From: Xylogone sp. PMI_703
Taxonomy: Eukaryota > Ascomycota > Leotiomycetes
Length of the DNA: 64,000 bases
NCBI GenBank assembly: GCA_021399445.1
Contig: JAJTUQ010000004.1
Location: 3,596,001 to 3,660,000, forward strand
Reading direction: 5' to 3'
Positions 21,209-31,173 of this stretch are shown piece by piece. How positions within the stretch are numbered: position 1 is the first letter of the stretch; each line of letters starts with the position of its first letter. The notes beneath the pieces were generated by a model, which did no database searches, was not told where the DNA came from, and was given only the letters and a program-made list of their open reading frames with translations. A program made the position numbers and the translations under genes.

Positions 21209-22501
21209 ATGACGACTCTCACAACAGTAGGCGGCTGGGTTGTAGTGTTAGGGCTTGGTGCCCTGTACTTCTACATTACCAACATAAAAGATGCAAACAA
21301 AAGTCGACGGCCTGTAGGCATAAAGCAGGTAAGATCTACAGAAGCTCGCAAGGATGCCAAGCCGAGAAAAGCTGTGAAGGATGTGGGAAGCGACAGTGGG
21401 GATCAAAGCGGTAGAGCAAGTGAGAAAGCTCAGAAGAAAAAGACACCACAAGTTGCGAAGTCGGATGTGGAGAAGGAGCCTTTGACGGGCCCGCGAACTG
21501 GCGGAAAGCCTGAACGGGATGAGGAGATTGACAATAAGGAGTTTGCGCGTCAACTCTCTAGCGCCAAGGCAGGCACTTTACTTGCCCCGAAGCCCCAGAA
21601 TGCAACCCGCCAGAAATCAGTCAAGCAATCTCGAGCTCAGGAGAAGAAAGTGCCTGTAGAGACCAGCTCGGACAATGCGACTGCTCCATCATCTGCTACT
21701 GGAGGTGATGCTGATGACGACCAATCCTCTCTCAACTCACCAGAACTGGGTGCAACCTCTGCTGCATCACCTGTGAGCGGAGATGTCTCTGATATGCTTG
21801 AAGCACCTGGTCAAGGTCCTTCGGTCTTGAGAGTTACCGAACCAACTGGCCCAGCTCGGCCAAAGAAGGAGAAGACCCGGGCAGCATTCGAACAAGTAGA
21901 GACGAAGAAGCAGAGACAGAACCGCAAGAAAGCCGAACTTAAAAAGCAGATCCGCGAAGAGGAGGAGAAAGAGCGCAAGGTCCTGATGGAAAAGCAACGA
22001 CGGACTGCTAGGGAGGCCGAGGGCAGACCCGCAAAAGATGGAAGCGCTTTTCTGGCATCACATCCTCCATCCACATCTGCCTGGGCAGCAGGCTCTGGTG
22101 CCGCTAAGACATCCGAGCCAAAGCATGTCGAACTGTTGGACACCTATGAGCCATCCACCAAGCAGGCCCCAGAAACAATATACTCCGAAAGTGAGCTGGC
22201 CGGTAGTGATTGGCAGAAGTCACTGCCATCAGAGGAGGAGCAGATGAGGATTGCCGTTGAAGATTCAAACTGGAGCGTTGTCAAGGGAAAGGAACGGGGG
22301 AAGAAAAAGAAGACTGTAGACCAGGACTCCGATGAGAAGCCCAGTGCTGCTGGAGGGCAAGAGAGTGCCCCAGCGGCCCCTGTTGCTGGGCAAAGCGCTC
22401 CTAAGCAAAAGTGGACAACCACGCTGGTGAATGTTGAGTCGAACGGAGAAGTAGTGGAGTCTGAAAAGGATCTACAAGACTCAGAGTGGGAAGTTGCGTA
22501 A
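21209..22501 (+). CDS. N-terminally membrane-anchored, charged low-complexity protein, uncharacterised
   Basis: A single exon of 430 residues. Residues 5-24 (TTVGGWVVVLGLGALYFYIT) form one membrane helix, followed by a long Lys/Glu/Ser-rich cytosolic-type region. About residues 230-275 (KKEKTRAAFEQVETKKQRQNRKKAELKKQ and onward) are predicted coiled coil by composition. Two C-terminal acidic-Trp motifs recur: SDWQKSLPSEEEQMRIAVEDSNWSVVKGK and DLQDSEWEVA at the very end. The layout recalls ER-bound ribosome- or signal-recognition-associated proteins, but I cannot assign a family. The upstream pyrimidine tract CTTTCTCTCGCCTCTCC supports the start. Confidence 0.75.
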   Translation: MTTLTTVGGWVVVLGLGALYFYITNIKDANKSRRPVGIKQVRSTEARKDAKPRKAVKDVGSDSGDQSGRASEKAQKKKTPQVAKSDVEKEPLTGPRTGGKPERDEEIDNKEFARQLSSAKAGTLLAPKPQNATRQKSVKQSRAQEKKVPVETSSDNATAPSSATGGDADDDQSSLNSPELGATSAASPVSGDVSDMLEAPGQGPSVLRVTEPTGPARPKKEKTRAAFEQVETKKQRQNRKKAELKKQIREEEEKERKVLMEKQRRTAREAEGRPAKDGSAFLASHPPSTSAWAAGSGAAKTSEPKHVELLDTYEPSTKQAPETIYSESELAGSDWQKSLPSEEEQMRIAVEDSNWSVVKGKERGKKKKTVDQDSDEKPSAAGGQESAPAAPVAGQSAPKQKWTTTLVNVESNGEVVESEKDLQDSEWEVA

Positions 22502-24868
22502 TCGATCCTAGGAACGGTTGATACCAACAACTTGTCTTGATCTACGGTGTAAAAAAAGCATTTCTCTCGGTGCGTTAGCGATTGTGCCAGAAGGGGGATG
22601 CTTAGATTAGCAGCTGTTTCCTCTTTCGGAGCCTTCCAGGGATGGATAGCTCCTGGAAACTGCCTGCGGTCTTCTCTCTGCCTGTTCTCCAAATGGTTTC
22701 TCCAGGATATTTGCGCATGTTTCGTTAATTTTTATTATTATTTGGCTCTGTATATTTGCACAGTGGGATGGAGTACATATCACATGCAATCTTCTTTATT
22801 TATGCTACTTGAATTTTCTCCTTTCCGTGTTTTTTCTCCTTAAGGCTCTAAAAGAACTGCTATTAAGATAGGTTTCCTTGCTTGGGAGATGGCCATCTCC
22901 GGCGGATTCGATATCTCTGATGTACTACCTAGAACCACTGCTGCTCAGCATTGCCAAAATTCTCGCACCCCCAAAAGTAGAAGAATGCAAGATTTCAATT
23001 CAATTGCTCCAGAATGGACGCCAATACTAGGCACATGGAGATGAATGTGATGACTATAATGAATGCAATATCATTTGACAACTTTGTGACCAAGTCACAC
23101 GAGCAAATGCAGAAGCAGACAGACACGTCTAATCCGACAAAGAAAGCTTCACGATGGAAGGTTTAGCACAAGATGACTACACCGTGCTGTACTGTGCACT
23201 GTACGCCGCCTCCTCCTACACCGAGCTGTGGGACCAGTGATTTGGCGGTGCGGGCGGTCGTGTACAGTTTGATTCGCCGGGAAGGGGCCGAACAGGCGAA
23301 AGCCCAGTGACGCAGCACAGGGACAGATCTCTCTCTGCGCTTTCTTGCTCTGCTTTCTCTCTAGCCTTCTCTAAATACTGTCCTGTGTACGTGTGTCTTC
23401 TGCACCAGATGGCTGCAGGCCGTGCCAGCCTCTGCTGGGCACCTCTACAACGGGAGAGAACACGATAACGATCGCCAGCGCAATGTGAAGAGAAGACGAC
23501 ATGTGGTTGGGCATCATAGCCGTCACGGGCATCTGGCTGCTGTGTTGCGTATCGAGCGCAAGCCTCACTGTACTGTGCTGTAATGGTTCCCACCGCCAAA
23601 GCAGAGCTGCGCCTGGGTGAACGTGTCAGGGCGCCGCCTGTTGAACGCGCCACATGGTGGGATTCCTAATGGACTAGCAACCCGAGATGGATCTCGGCTG
23701 GGCCTCCACCTTGACTCCATGCCGAAGTAGATATAGTAGAAGGTAGGAAGCAGAAAAGTAGGAAGTAGGCTGAATTCACCTCCGTATCCGCTTCATGCGA
23801 TCTTTTCTCTCCCCATTATTGTTGCTGTTCGACACCGCATCTGAGCGCCGTAAGCTGCAACAATTACCTGTGTGAAGAACCAACAAATCTTTCCCGCTTT
23901 CCAAGCCGACGGGTACTGCGGCAGTGCGGTTCACCCCCAGCACGCCCAGGTCGAAGCTTAAATCCAATCCCCCAAGCAAGGCGACAAACCTGGTGGGTAG
24001 CGTAGCATCTCGCTCAATCGTTAATCCGGACGCGCCCCGCGTCCCCAGTCCGCGGTTCTGTCTTGCACCCTGCGCAGCCTGCCACGCCTGTGTGTTACGG
24101 GTCGCTTTGCCCCCAGCATCGCCTAGCTGGTTAGGTCCACCTGAGCCACCCAAACCCCCTTACCGATATCGATCTTGAATTCCCGTCCAGCCATTCTCAT
24201 CCTCCCCAAGGCGCCGTTTCTTACGTGCTCCTGCCTCTCTACTGCAGCAATTGTCGGTCACTGGGGTACTCTCTTCATCAGCATTGCCTATTCTATTCTA
24301 CTCGGTGGCGCAGGTTCCATTGGACCACTTCCTATCACTAGCCACGTCCCCCTTTTCCTGCACTCCACGTCCTACACGTACGCCAGCGCCGGTTCGCCAG
24401 CTTCTCTCTCTCCAACAATTGCTCATCTACTCGCAGACTCGAGGCGCCTCTAACTAAGCTGTGCTAGATCCTGGTGATTTTGGTACGTGTTGATTCCTTC
24501 ATTTGGTGAGGCGCGGTAGTTCTGTCGCTAGTTGAAGTCAACAATCCGTGCAGTGAGCGGGTCTCTCTGGCCCTGAAACATGCCGTGACACATATGCCAC
24601 GGATTCAAATCCCTACATCATGTCTCCTTCTCAAACACCTCTCTGTTAGACATTACTAACTGATATTTAATTCGCGAATAGCATCTACGGCGCTTAAATC
24701 GATCCTTCTCGCCTCCTAAAACATATCTGCCCGCGGCAACTCATTCTTGGCCTGGCATTATTACGATCATCATAGCAATCACCTCATGTATCTGTAAAAA
24801 ACGAAACCGTTTTCTCTCGATACGCTCATCTACCCTTCCTTCAATTCATTACTTCATACGATTCCTCA
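22502..24868. other. 2.4-kb gene-free stretch, probably the long 5' region of the next gene
   Basis: Several open frames (for example 23216-23653 minus and 23776-24153 minus) lack any domain and overlap on both strands. The region is locally GC-rich and carries CTGTAC at 23187, 23199 and 23568. The last 700 bp are pyrimidine-rich with intron-like signals, so a spliced 5' UTR of the 24869 gene is plausible. Confidence 0.55.
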
Positions 24869-26191
24869 ATGTCTCTGGACGTCGCTCTCCAATCCGTCGC
24901 CTTCTATGTGTTATCATGCAGTACGTGCGCCAAGATCAACCATCGGCGGAAGGCAAAGACTCAGGCCAAGCGTGAGCGAGAAGAGAAGATGAAGTTAGAA
25001 ACCGAACAGCCTGGCCTTTACCGCCATCCCTCGCCCTTCTCAACAAACCCCTACTGGGCAGAGGATATCATGATGGGTCCGGGATTGGCAAAACAGAAAA
25101 ACGACAAATCTGGGAGCAAGAATACTAGTCAGAAGGCGTTAAATGTTGCACGTCCAGGCAGTAGCTACGCCAGCAGCGGCGCCATAAGTACTGACCCAGG
25201 CAGCAGTCCTACCATGGTTGCTGAGGATGCCCGCTTCTCCGGAGATGACTGGAATCGTAAGAGATATCAGCGTGAGGACGAGGATCTTTGGGGCCATGAT
25301 GTGCCCGGACCAGGACAGAGAATAATTGATGCTATTGCAAAGGCAGGGTCATCTGCGGGGAGGTTACTGGAAAGCAGATTAAGTAAGGGCGAGTCTGAAA
25401 GATCCGAGACAAACTCTATATCATATTTCTCAGCGAGAAATCCTCCGGTGAACGACTTACATCCTCCGGTGGTGAGCACAGCGCCTTCAAGTCGGGACGA
25501 GACAAGATGGATGCTACAACCGCCACCGCCTGCAAAGGTTATGGAAGGCAAAGAAAGAGTGGTTAGAGGTCGAAGCTCTAGCAATAGCAGCAGTCGAAGA
25601 GGACCTGATGGAGCTAGTTTAAGCCGGCAGGTGACGGAAAGATTACTGGAAGCAAAACTGCAGCGTGGTCAGACGTACCCGCTAGATTCCCTAACTCCCT
25701 CTCGAGCAGAATCAATTGCCAAATCGGTAGCTCGAAAAGGCCACTACGGTGAGAGAAGCAGAAGCGGGTCCATGTCATCCGAATCTTCTGAAGGTGGAAT
25801 GAAAAGACCTCGAAAACCTCAGCCGATATCGATTTACGGCACCGGTATGAGCTCGCGAAGCACAATTGAACATATTCCGATCCCTGCGGATGCTCTCATG
25901 CCAGAAGGTGCAGCCAGACCTATGTCTTCACCGACGACTGCTTCTTCAAACGCTATCCCTCAAGCTATAAGAAGCGGCAGTACATCCGATCTACCCCTTC
26001 GAGAACTCTCCAATCCCAGATCTAACAACACGTTAAACTCTAGAGGTCCTGCACTTGAATCCATTCAACCCACCACCACTCCATTGAGTTCTAAAGCGGA
26101 AAATACCCTCCTACATCCTCAAGGTGCCCAACACGATGAATCGAAAGGAGAAAACCTGGAACCCAAAACAGTTCTAGTGAATGAAACCTAG
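24869..26191 (+). CDS. conserved low-complexity fungal protein with N-terminal hydrophobic segment
   Basis: A single exon of 440 residues. The first 20 residues (MSLDVALQSVAFYVLSCSTC) are hydrophobic and Cys-containing, so they may act as a membrane anchor or lipidation site. A basic helix follows (NHRRKAKTQAKREREEKMKLE), then the motif YRHPSPFSTNPYWAEDIMMGPG, which I recall from many Pezizomycotina proteins of unknown function. The remainder is Ser/Pro/Arg-rich and probably disordered. Databases often label relatives as signal-peptide-containing or hypothetical. No catalytic motif is visible. The start is preferred because the hydrophobic head and the PYWAEDI motif are shared with relatives. 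Confidence 0.78.
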   Translation: MSLDVALQSVAFYVLSCSTCAKINHRRKAKTQAKREREEKMKLETEQPGLYRHPSPFSTNPYWAEDIMMGPGLAKQKNDKSGSKNTSQKALNVARPGSSYASSGAISTDPGSSPTMVAEDARFSGDDWNRKRYQREDEDLWGHDVPGPGQRIIDAIAKAGSSAGRLLESRLSKGESERSETNSISYFSARNPPVNDLHPPVVSTAPSSRDETRWMLQPPPPAKVMEGKERVVRGRSSSNSSSRRGPDGASLSRQVTERLLEAKLQRGQTYPLDSLTPSRAESIAKSVARKGHYGERSRSGSMSSESSEGGMKRPRKPQPISIYGTGMSSRSTIEHIPIPADALMPEGAARPMSSPTTASSNAIPQAIRSGSTSDLPLRELSNPRSNNTLNSRGPALESIQPTTTPLSSKAENTLLHPQGAQHDESKGENLEPKTVLVNET

Positions 26192-26830
26192 TTGATCGCT
26201 GATTACAATGATATTTCCTTTGTTTTGCTTCTTATGACTTCGTTAACAACATTCTTTATCATCTTATTCTATTTTCTTCTATCATACTTTATTTAAATAG
26301 CGGGTAACAACAGCATCAGAAAAGGCGTTTGCGGATCAGTCGAAGGAGACTATTCGGAGGATTGGCGTTGGTGGATAAAATGCATGATTTGGTTCATCCC
26401 ATAGGGTTCCAGATTCTGGATAGCAAAATGACAAATTTCCTTCTTACGAAAATTGCTCCTTAGGGTTTCGCATATATTCTTTTTTTTATTCTTCTTGAAG
26501 TAATTAGCAGCAGACTGCATTTAGCTTTCCATGATAGTTGCAGGATAACTATATACATCACTATTTGTCTCTGCATCCCTTCAAGTAGTGGCTGTGCTTC
26601 TTGTACATATGTGCTTCTGTTACACTCCGTTGCCGGTACATTCTGTCCGATTGCAATTAATTGGAGGATAGCCACAAGAAAGAAGCTCAGGGTGAGAGGC
26701 CTGGTGAGATATTTGACTGCATCCTTTGAGCCATGAAAATCTCCACAATTCAATCTCTCTCCCTCGGACACCTTCACTAGGTTTTCGACGAGACCTACGC
26801 CAGATTACCCACACCCAGGACACGTCCTAA
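26192..26830. other. convergent 3' region of the 24869 gene and tma17
   Basis: 639 bp, AT-rich, with T-rich tracts just after the upstream stop codon. No supported gene or repeat. Confidence 0.5.
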
Positions 26831-27424
26831 TCATAGATGCATCCCTTCGTCTCCTTCTTCCCCAGACAGGGCCCTTATACGCTCTTCAATCTGTCTTCTA
26901 AGTTCATCATCACTGACTCTACCCCCCGTACCATTCGCCTGAGATGCACCATTCAGCCTAACTTCCCCATTCGAGATTGTCCCCGTCTGAAACGTGCCAT
27001 CCCTCCAAGCCTCGTGTTCTTCTTGGTTTCCAGGATGCGCCGCATCGTCATTTACGTCCTCGCCAGGAGTTTCCGCATCCGCTATCCCATTCCCAGCTAC
27101 CTCTTCAGCGCTCAAAAACTCTGTCCAGCTCCCTCCTCGATTTTCGACCTCGGCCTTCAATAGCTCTATCCGCTCTTGCATCCTTGCAATCACAACCTCG
27201 TTTTCCTTAATCGCATCAATGCAATCCTGGTCTGGCACGCCTTCCGCACTCCCTGGCGCGGCGGCTGTTCCCTCGGCGAATGGCTTCAGCTGCTCGTTTG
27301 AGTAGTCGAGGTGCGCAATGGAATTTCGAAGCTCGGCTGCTTTCAGATGAAGGCTGCTGATGGATAGATCCTTGATAGCTTGAGCGAAACGCTCGGGAGA
27401 TATGGGTAAACTCTCGTGGGACAT
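26831..27424 (-). CDS. tma17: Tma17/Adc17-like proteasome assembly chaperone
   Basis: A single exon of 197 residues. The N-terminal half resembles yeast Tma17: FAQAIKDLSISSLHLKAAELRNSIAHLDYSNEQL, then an acidic linker and DCIDAIKENEVVIARMQERIELLKAEVENRG. These form two predicted helices of an antiparallel coiled coil. The C-terminal half is longer than in yeast (150 residues in total there), is acidic and is probably disordered. It ends with DDELRRQIEERIRALSGEEGD. Tma17 (Adc17) helps pair Rpt3 and Rpt6 during 19S base assembly under stress. The assignment rests on remembered alignment, so it is probable rather than certain. The gene is divergent from pcp1 across 327 bp. Confidence 0.72.
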   Translation of the reverse strand: MSHESLPISPERFAQAIKDLSISSLHLKAAELRNSIAHLDYSNEQLKPFAEGTAAAPGSAEGVPDQDCIDAIKENEVVIARMQERIELLKAEVENRGGSWTEFLSAEEVAGNGIADAETPGEDVNDDAAHPGNQEEHEAWRDGTFQTGTISNGEVRLNGASQANGTGGRVSDDELRRQIEERIRALSGEEGDEGMHL

Positions 27425-27751
27425 GGTTATTGTATTTGATTTTACTGGTTATTTTATTACCGCAATGGTACAGTGAATGTAAAAAGCTGCAGGAAAATTA
27501 TATTAGACTTCAGTCGCATTGCTGCAAGGCAGCCCCATCATGACGAGGCTGGAGGTTGAATAAGAATTGGTCCGTGCACACCCTTGCTGAAATCGATAGG
27601 TTTTATCAAAATCCGTTTATCGGAACTTACGATCTCCGTCTTGGAAGCAGTCGATTTTTCTTTTCTTTTGCTGTTTGCTCGGCTTGGTTCACTTCCTGCG
27701 CTCTCTATATTTACTTGGATCCCCAACATGAGCAGGTTGTAGGTAGAAAAT
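27425..27751. promoter_or_regulatory. divergent promoter region of tma17 and pcp1
   Basis: 327 bp between divergent starts. No specific site is claimed. Confidence 0.45.
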
Positions 27752-29428
27752 ATGAATGGCCCTTGGCTAGCAAGTTCAAGGATTTCTTGCTTCCGCCCAC
27801 GAGCGGTTGCTCGAACATGGCATGTTTTTGATAATAGTCCTGCATCCAAGCTAGCCCGAAGGCCTCTGCATTCATTTTCGACATGTGCTCCTCGCCTTGG
27901 GAGAGATTTGGGGTGGATAAGCCATCAATTTCCAGGCATTTCAAGGAATGCGCCATGTAGGACTCCCCTTCAAACCACGATTCGGACCTTAGCCACCCAG
28001 CGGGTCATTTTAAGCTTTGATCAGCTGCCACCTGATTACAAGGATGAGGATGGTCTCGCGTTCAGAGCGACGCCATTATCAAAAAACGAAGTTGTGACCA
28101 TATTCGGGAAGGGAGTTGATCCAAATGCAGCCAATAAGACTCTCCGGATCTTGCACGGTCGTCGAGTTGCTGGTAGTCTATCAGATCCAGAGTTATCGCA
28201 TCCTAGAGCGCCAGAAGAATTGCGATTTGAGAAAATTGCTCTTTCGTGGCTGAGAAAGAATGCGCCAGTGAATGAGAAGGAGTCCGCACAACGGCTAGCG
28301 GAGAGGCAGATAGAACGGCTTGAGGCCGAGCTTCGAGAAGCAGACGAACCTGGACCATATAGACCAAACTCTCGCGATATTGCCGCTCGCGATGGCAGCG
28401 TATATGGCACAAGTGGGCTGGATGCTATTAGGGAAGCGAATGAGAGGAAGTTAGATGAAGCGGAAGAGCGCAGAGCTCGGACTGATCAAACTCAAGATGT
28501 CCAATACAATACAGGCACCCCGGATGTGATGAGGTCAAGAGCCGAGCTTAGACGTGCAGAGGAAAATCCAAAGTTTCGGTACTATCTGGAACGGTCAAAG
28601 ATACTACCGGATGTACCGCCAGAGATGAGTACGTGGCGGAGATTATGGCCATCCGCCCTCGTCGTCCTGTTTACCATTGGAGCTTCAATTACATTTGCTC
28701 AAATCTATATACCTCCAGCTCGTTCAGCTAGGCTGTGGCCGGATATACCACCTGCAGCAGCGACTATAATCCCCTTAATCGCAGCCAATACACTGGTCTT
28801 CATTGCGTGGAGGGTGCCGCCTGCTTGGAGAATGCTGAACAAATATTTTGTCTTGGTTCCAGGATATCCATTTGCGCTCAGTACCTTGGGCAATGTGTTT
28901 TCTCACACACAGGCATATCATTATTTTGTCAACATGGCGGTTCTCTGGTTCGTTGGCACCCGGCTTCATGATCAGATAGGCCGCGCAGATTTCCTTGCCA
29001 TCTACATCTCTGCTGGGTTATTCGGAAGCTTTGCGTCTTTGGCTCTCCGTGTCATACAGAGGAGTTTTGCTACTTCATCCCTAGGTGCATCTGGGGCCAT
29101 CTGGGGTATAGTAACGGCATACCTCTGGTTAAATAGTGAACAGTCCTTCAAATTCTTAGGGCTTCCTCCAGATCCATACCCCGGAGTTCCAGCATTTGTT
29201 CTGTTGGCTATTCTTGGCGGTTTGGAAGTTGCTTCTGTTCTAGGCAAAGGAGTGAGGTTCAGGGGTTCTGAGGTAGATCACTATGCACACCTAGGAGGAT
29301 TTGTTACGGGGCTTGGGGCAGCGCAGATGCTCAAAATTCGAAGAGAACAACGCCAAAAGATGGAGAGGGAACGACGGAAGCACATGACAGTTCTGGATAA
29401 GCTCAAAGAGCGTCCGTGGAGCAAATGA
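27752..29428 (+). CDS. pcp1: mitochondrial rhomboid protease (Pcp1/PARL type)
   Basis: A single exon of 558 residues. The N-terminus is Arg/Ser-rich and poor in acidic residues (RPRAVARTWHVFDNSPASKLARRPLH), fitting a mitochondrial presequence. A long soluble region (about 120-290) precedes the membrane domain from about 300. The catalytic dyad is visible as GASGAIWG with Ser447 and AHLGGFVTG with His513, in different helices, as in rhomboids. HTQAYHYFVNMAVLWF supplies the conserved His/Asn loop. In yeast Pcp1 resides in the inner membrane and cuts Mgm1 and Ccp1. The length exceeds yeast Pcp1 (346 residues) because of the matrix-side region, as in other filamentous fungi. Confidence 0.93.
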   Translation: MNGPWLASSRISCFRPRAVARTWHVFDNSPASKLARRPLHSFSTCAPRLGRDLGWISHQFPGISRNAPCRTPLQTTIRTLATQRVILSFDQLPPDYKDEDGLAFRATPLSKNEVVTIFGKGVDPNAANKTLRILHGRRVAGSLSDPELSHPRAPEELRFEKIALSWLRKNAPVNEKESAQRLAERQIERLEAELREADEPGPYRPNSRDIAARDGSVYGTSGLDAIREANERKLDEAEERRARTDQTQDVQYNTGTPDVMRSRAELRRAEENPKFRYYLERSKILPDVPPEMSTWRRLWPSALVVLFTIGASITFAQIYIPPARSARLWPDIPPAAATIIPLIAANTLVFIAWRVPPAWRMLNKYFVLVPGYPFALSTLGNVFSHTQAYHYFVNMAVLWFVGTRLHDQIGRADFLAIYISAGLFGSFASLALRVIQRSFATSSLGASGAIWGIVTAYLWLNSEQSFKFLGLPPDPYPGVPAFVLLAILGGLEVASVLGKGVRFRGSEVDHYAHLGGFVTGLGAAQMLKIRREQRQKMERERRKHMTVLDKLKERPWSK

Positions 29429-31173
29429 GAGAAATTCAGTTGACATCTACATTTAACATATGTATTAGTACACGCGTGTATCATATGGTCATATAGGCGG
29501 CAGGTTAGCGATATCATATTACTTCGATTTGCGATGGAGGTAGAGTAAAAGGTATTCAGCCCATAGACGGGAAGTTACGACTGCAAATCATCACTTTGCT
29601 TCGGTATACATATTATATAGAAAGAGAGACAAAGAGGCAGAATCAGGAAGTCCACTCAAAATGAAGAAAAGTTTGGAATAGGAGAGACGCTGTTACAATG
29701 AAGGAGCGTTGATTGGACGAATATTAAGGCTTCTAGAAAGATATGATAGGGGAATAGAGGAGTAAGATTCTCCAAAAATTTGTTTCACCATGGTAGAATG
29801 CAACCTGGAGATCTACCAGGGCAAGCAGGGGCAATTAAGCACAGCGATGTATCAGAGCTTACCATTATTACGCGAAAGAAAAACCGTACCGAGTAGTGGA
29901 TGAACTGTTGAGCAGTCACTTCCTTGCCCGATTGGACTAATAGCTGGATTGTGTGATACAAACCTGATACTCCGTCTTTCGAGCATCTTTCTGAGCACGA
30001 TAATGTACAAGCACTGTACGGGGCATTGCAGGGCGAGAACTGACTGTGCTGTACGGTAATGCGCGTGCATTCATATGCTGCAGCAGAAACTGACCTCGTC
30101 GGCGAAAACAAGACGAAGCAAAACAGTTACTGTATTACTGATTGCATGAAGTTGGTTTATTGTCCGGCAATCCGAAGCAATTAATTACAGTGAACGTGAA
30201 CTGTAGTTGTTGTCGATTGAACTGTGGCCACTGGTGGTAACCGAAACGGCAGGCGCGTGGCAGCTCCACCAGGTCTCCAGTGCGATGCATCCCATCAGCC
30301 CTCTCTGATTGTCTTGGCGCCTTGTTGCAGTGGCGCGAGTGGTCCAAGCCGCGCTTCTCCCTCGAGCTCTCAGGCCACAGCTGCGGCGGTGCACCAGCGA
30401 TCTCAGCCCACAGCCCCACGAGCCCGCAGCTCAAGCTCTCCGCAGCTCACGGACGCGAGACAAATCCTAAAGCGATGAACCATTCGGACTGTCAGATAAC
30501 ACAGCAGCTGGATCACGGGGGAGATGGTGGTAATGGACCTGCCTGATGACACTCCTGGATCCATCCGTTTCATTTATCTAGTTGATCAATTGATCCATCA
30601 ATTTGGGCGCCGCGCTGTGGTGCGACAGTGCAAATTAGCAACTCATCCGATAAAGAATTTCATATTGGCATGTGTACGGAGGAACGGTACTCTACGGTAC
30701 CGATACTCCCAAGGAGACACTACTCGGGTAGAGTACGGGCAGGATGCGCGACGGTACAGGAAGACCAGGGCCGCAGTGCGATCGCCGGCGCCGCCTATTA
30801 CGTCGTTTGCAGCCCATGCCGGTTACTGCTAGGCTTGGCGCAATTCGAGGTCCCCTGAAAGTGCTTCTGCTTCCCCCCCGGTGTTTACCTTTTTTTTGGT
30901 TTCAACTTCATAAATAATCCGCAGTATCGCTCTCTGGCGCGCGTCCTGCGTCCTGCTGCTCTGCTGTTCTCTGCAGCTGTCTCGTGAAGCTTTGCATAGC
31001 TCAGATGTGCGGCTGTGAAAGCATTGCGCTCTTACACAATATTTATATCTGACCACAATTCCTCTTTCAGCGCGGCTGACCCAAACTTCTGCCCTCGAGG
31101 ACCCGGCCCGCCCTCTCCCTCCCTCTTCCTCTCCAAACTAGCACCCCTTCGCGCACCCAGAACTCCGTGAACC
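29429..31173. other. 1.7-kb gene-free region upstream of the PhoD-like gene
   Basis: There is no supported gene. It is rich in GTAC words, with CTGTAC at 30014-30019 and 30049-30054 and a cluster of GGTAC/GTACC around 30686-30750. The final 150 bp before the start are strongly pyrimidine-rich (CCGCCCTCTCCCTCCCTC), typical of fungal core promoters. Confidence 0.55.

Noticed and set aside
23216..24153. Two minus-strand frames of 145 and 125 codons
   Set aside because: GC-rich chance frames with overlapping frames on the other strand and no domain.
24540..24630. GGATTCAAATCCC, like a tRNA B box
   Set aside because: No acceptor or anticodon stem could be built around it.
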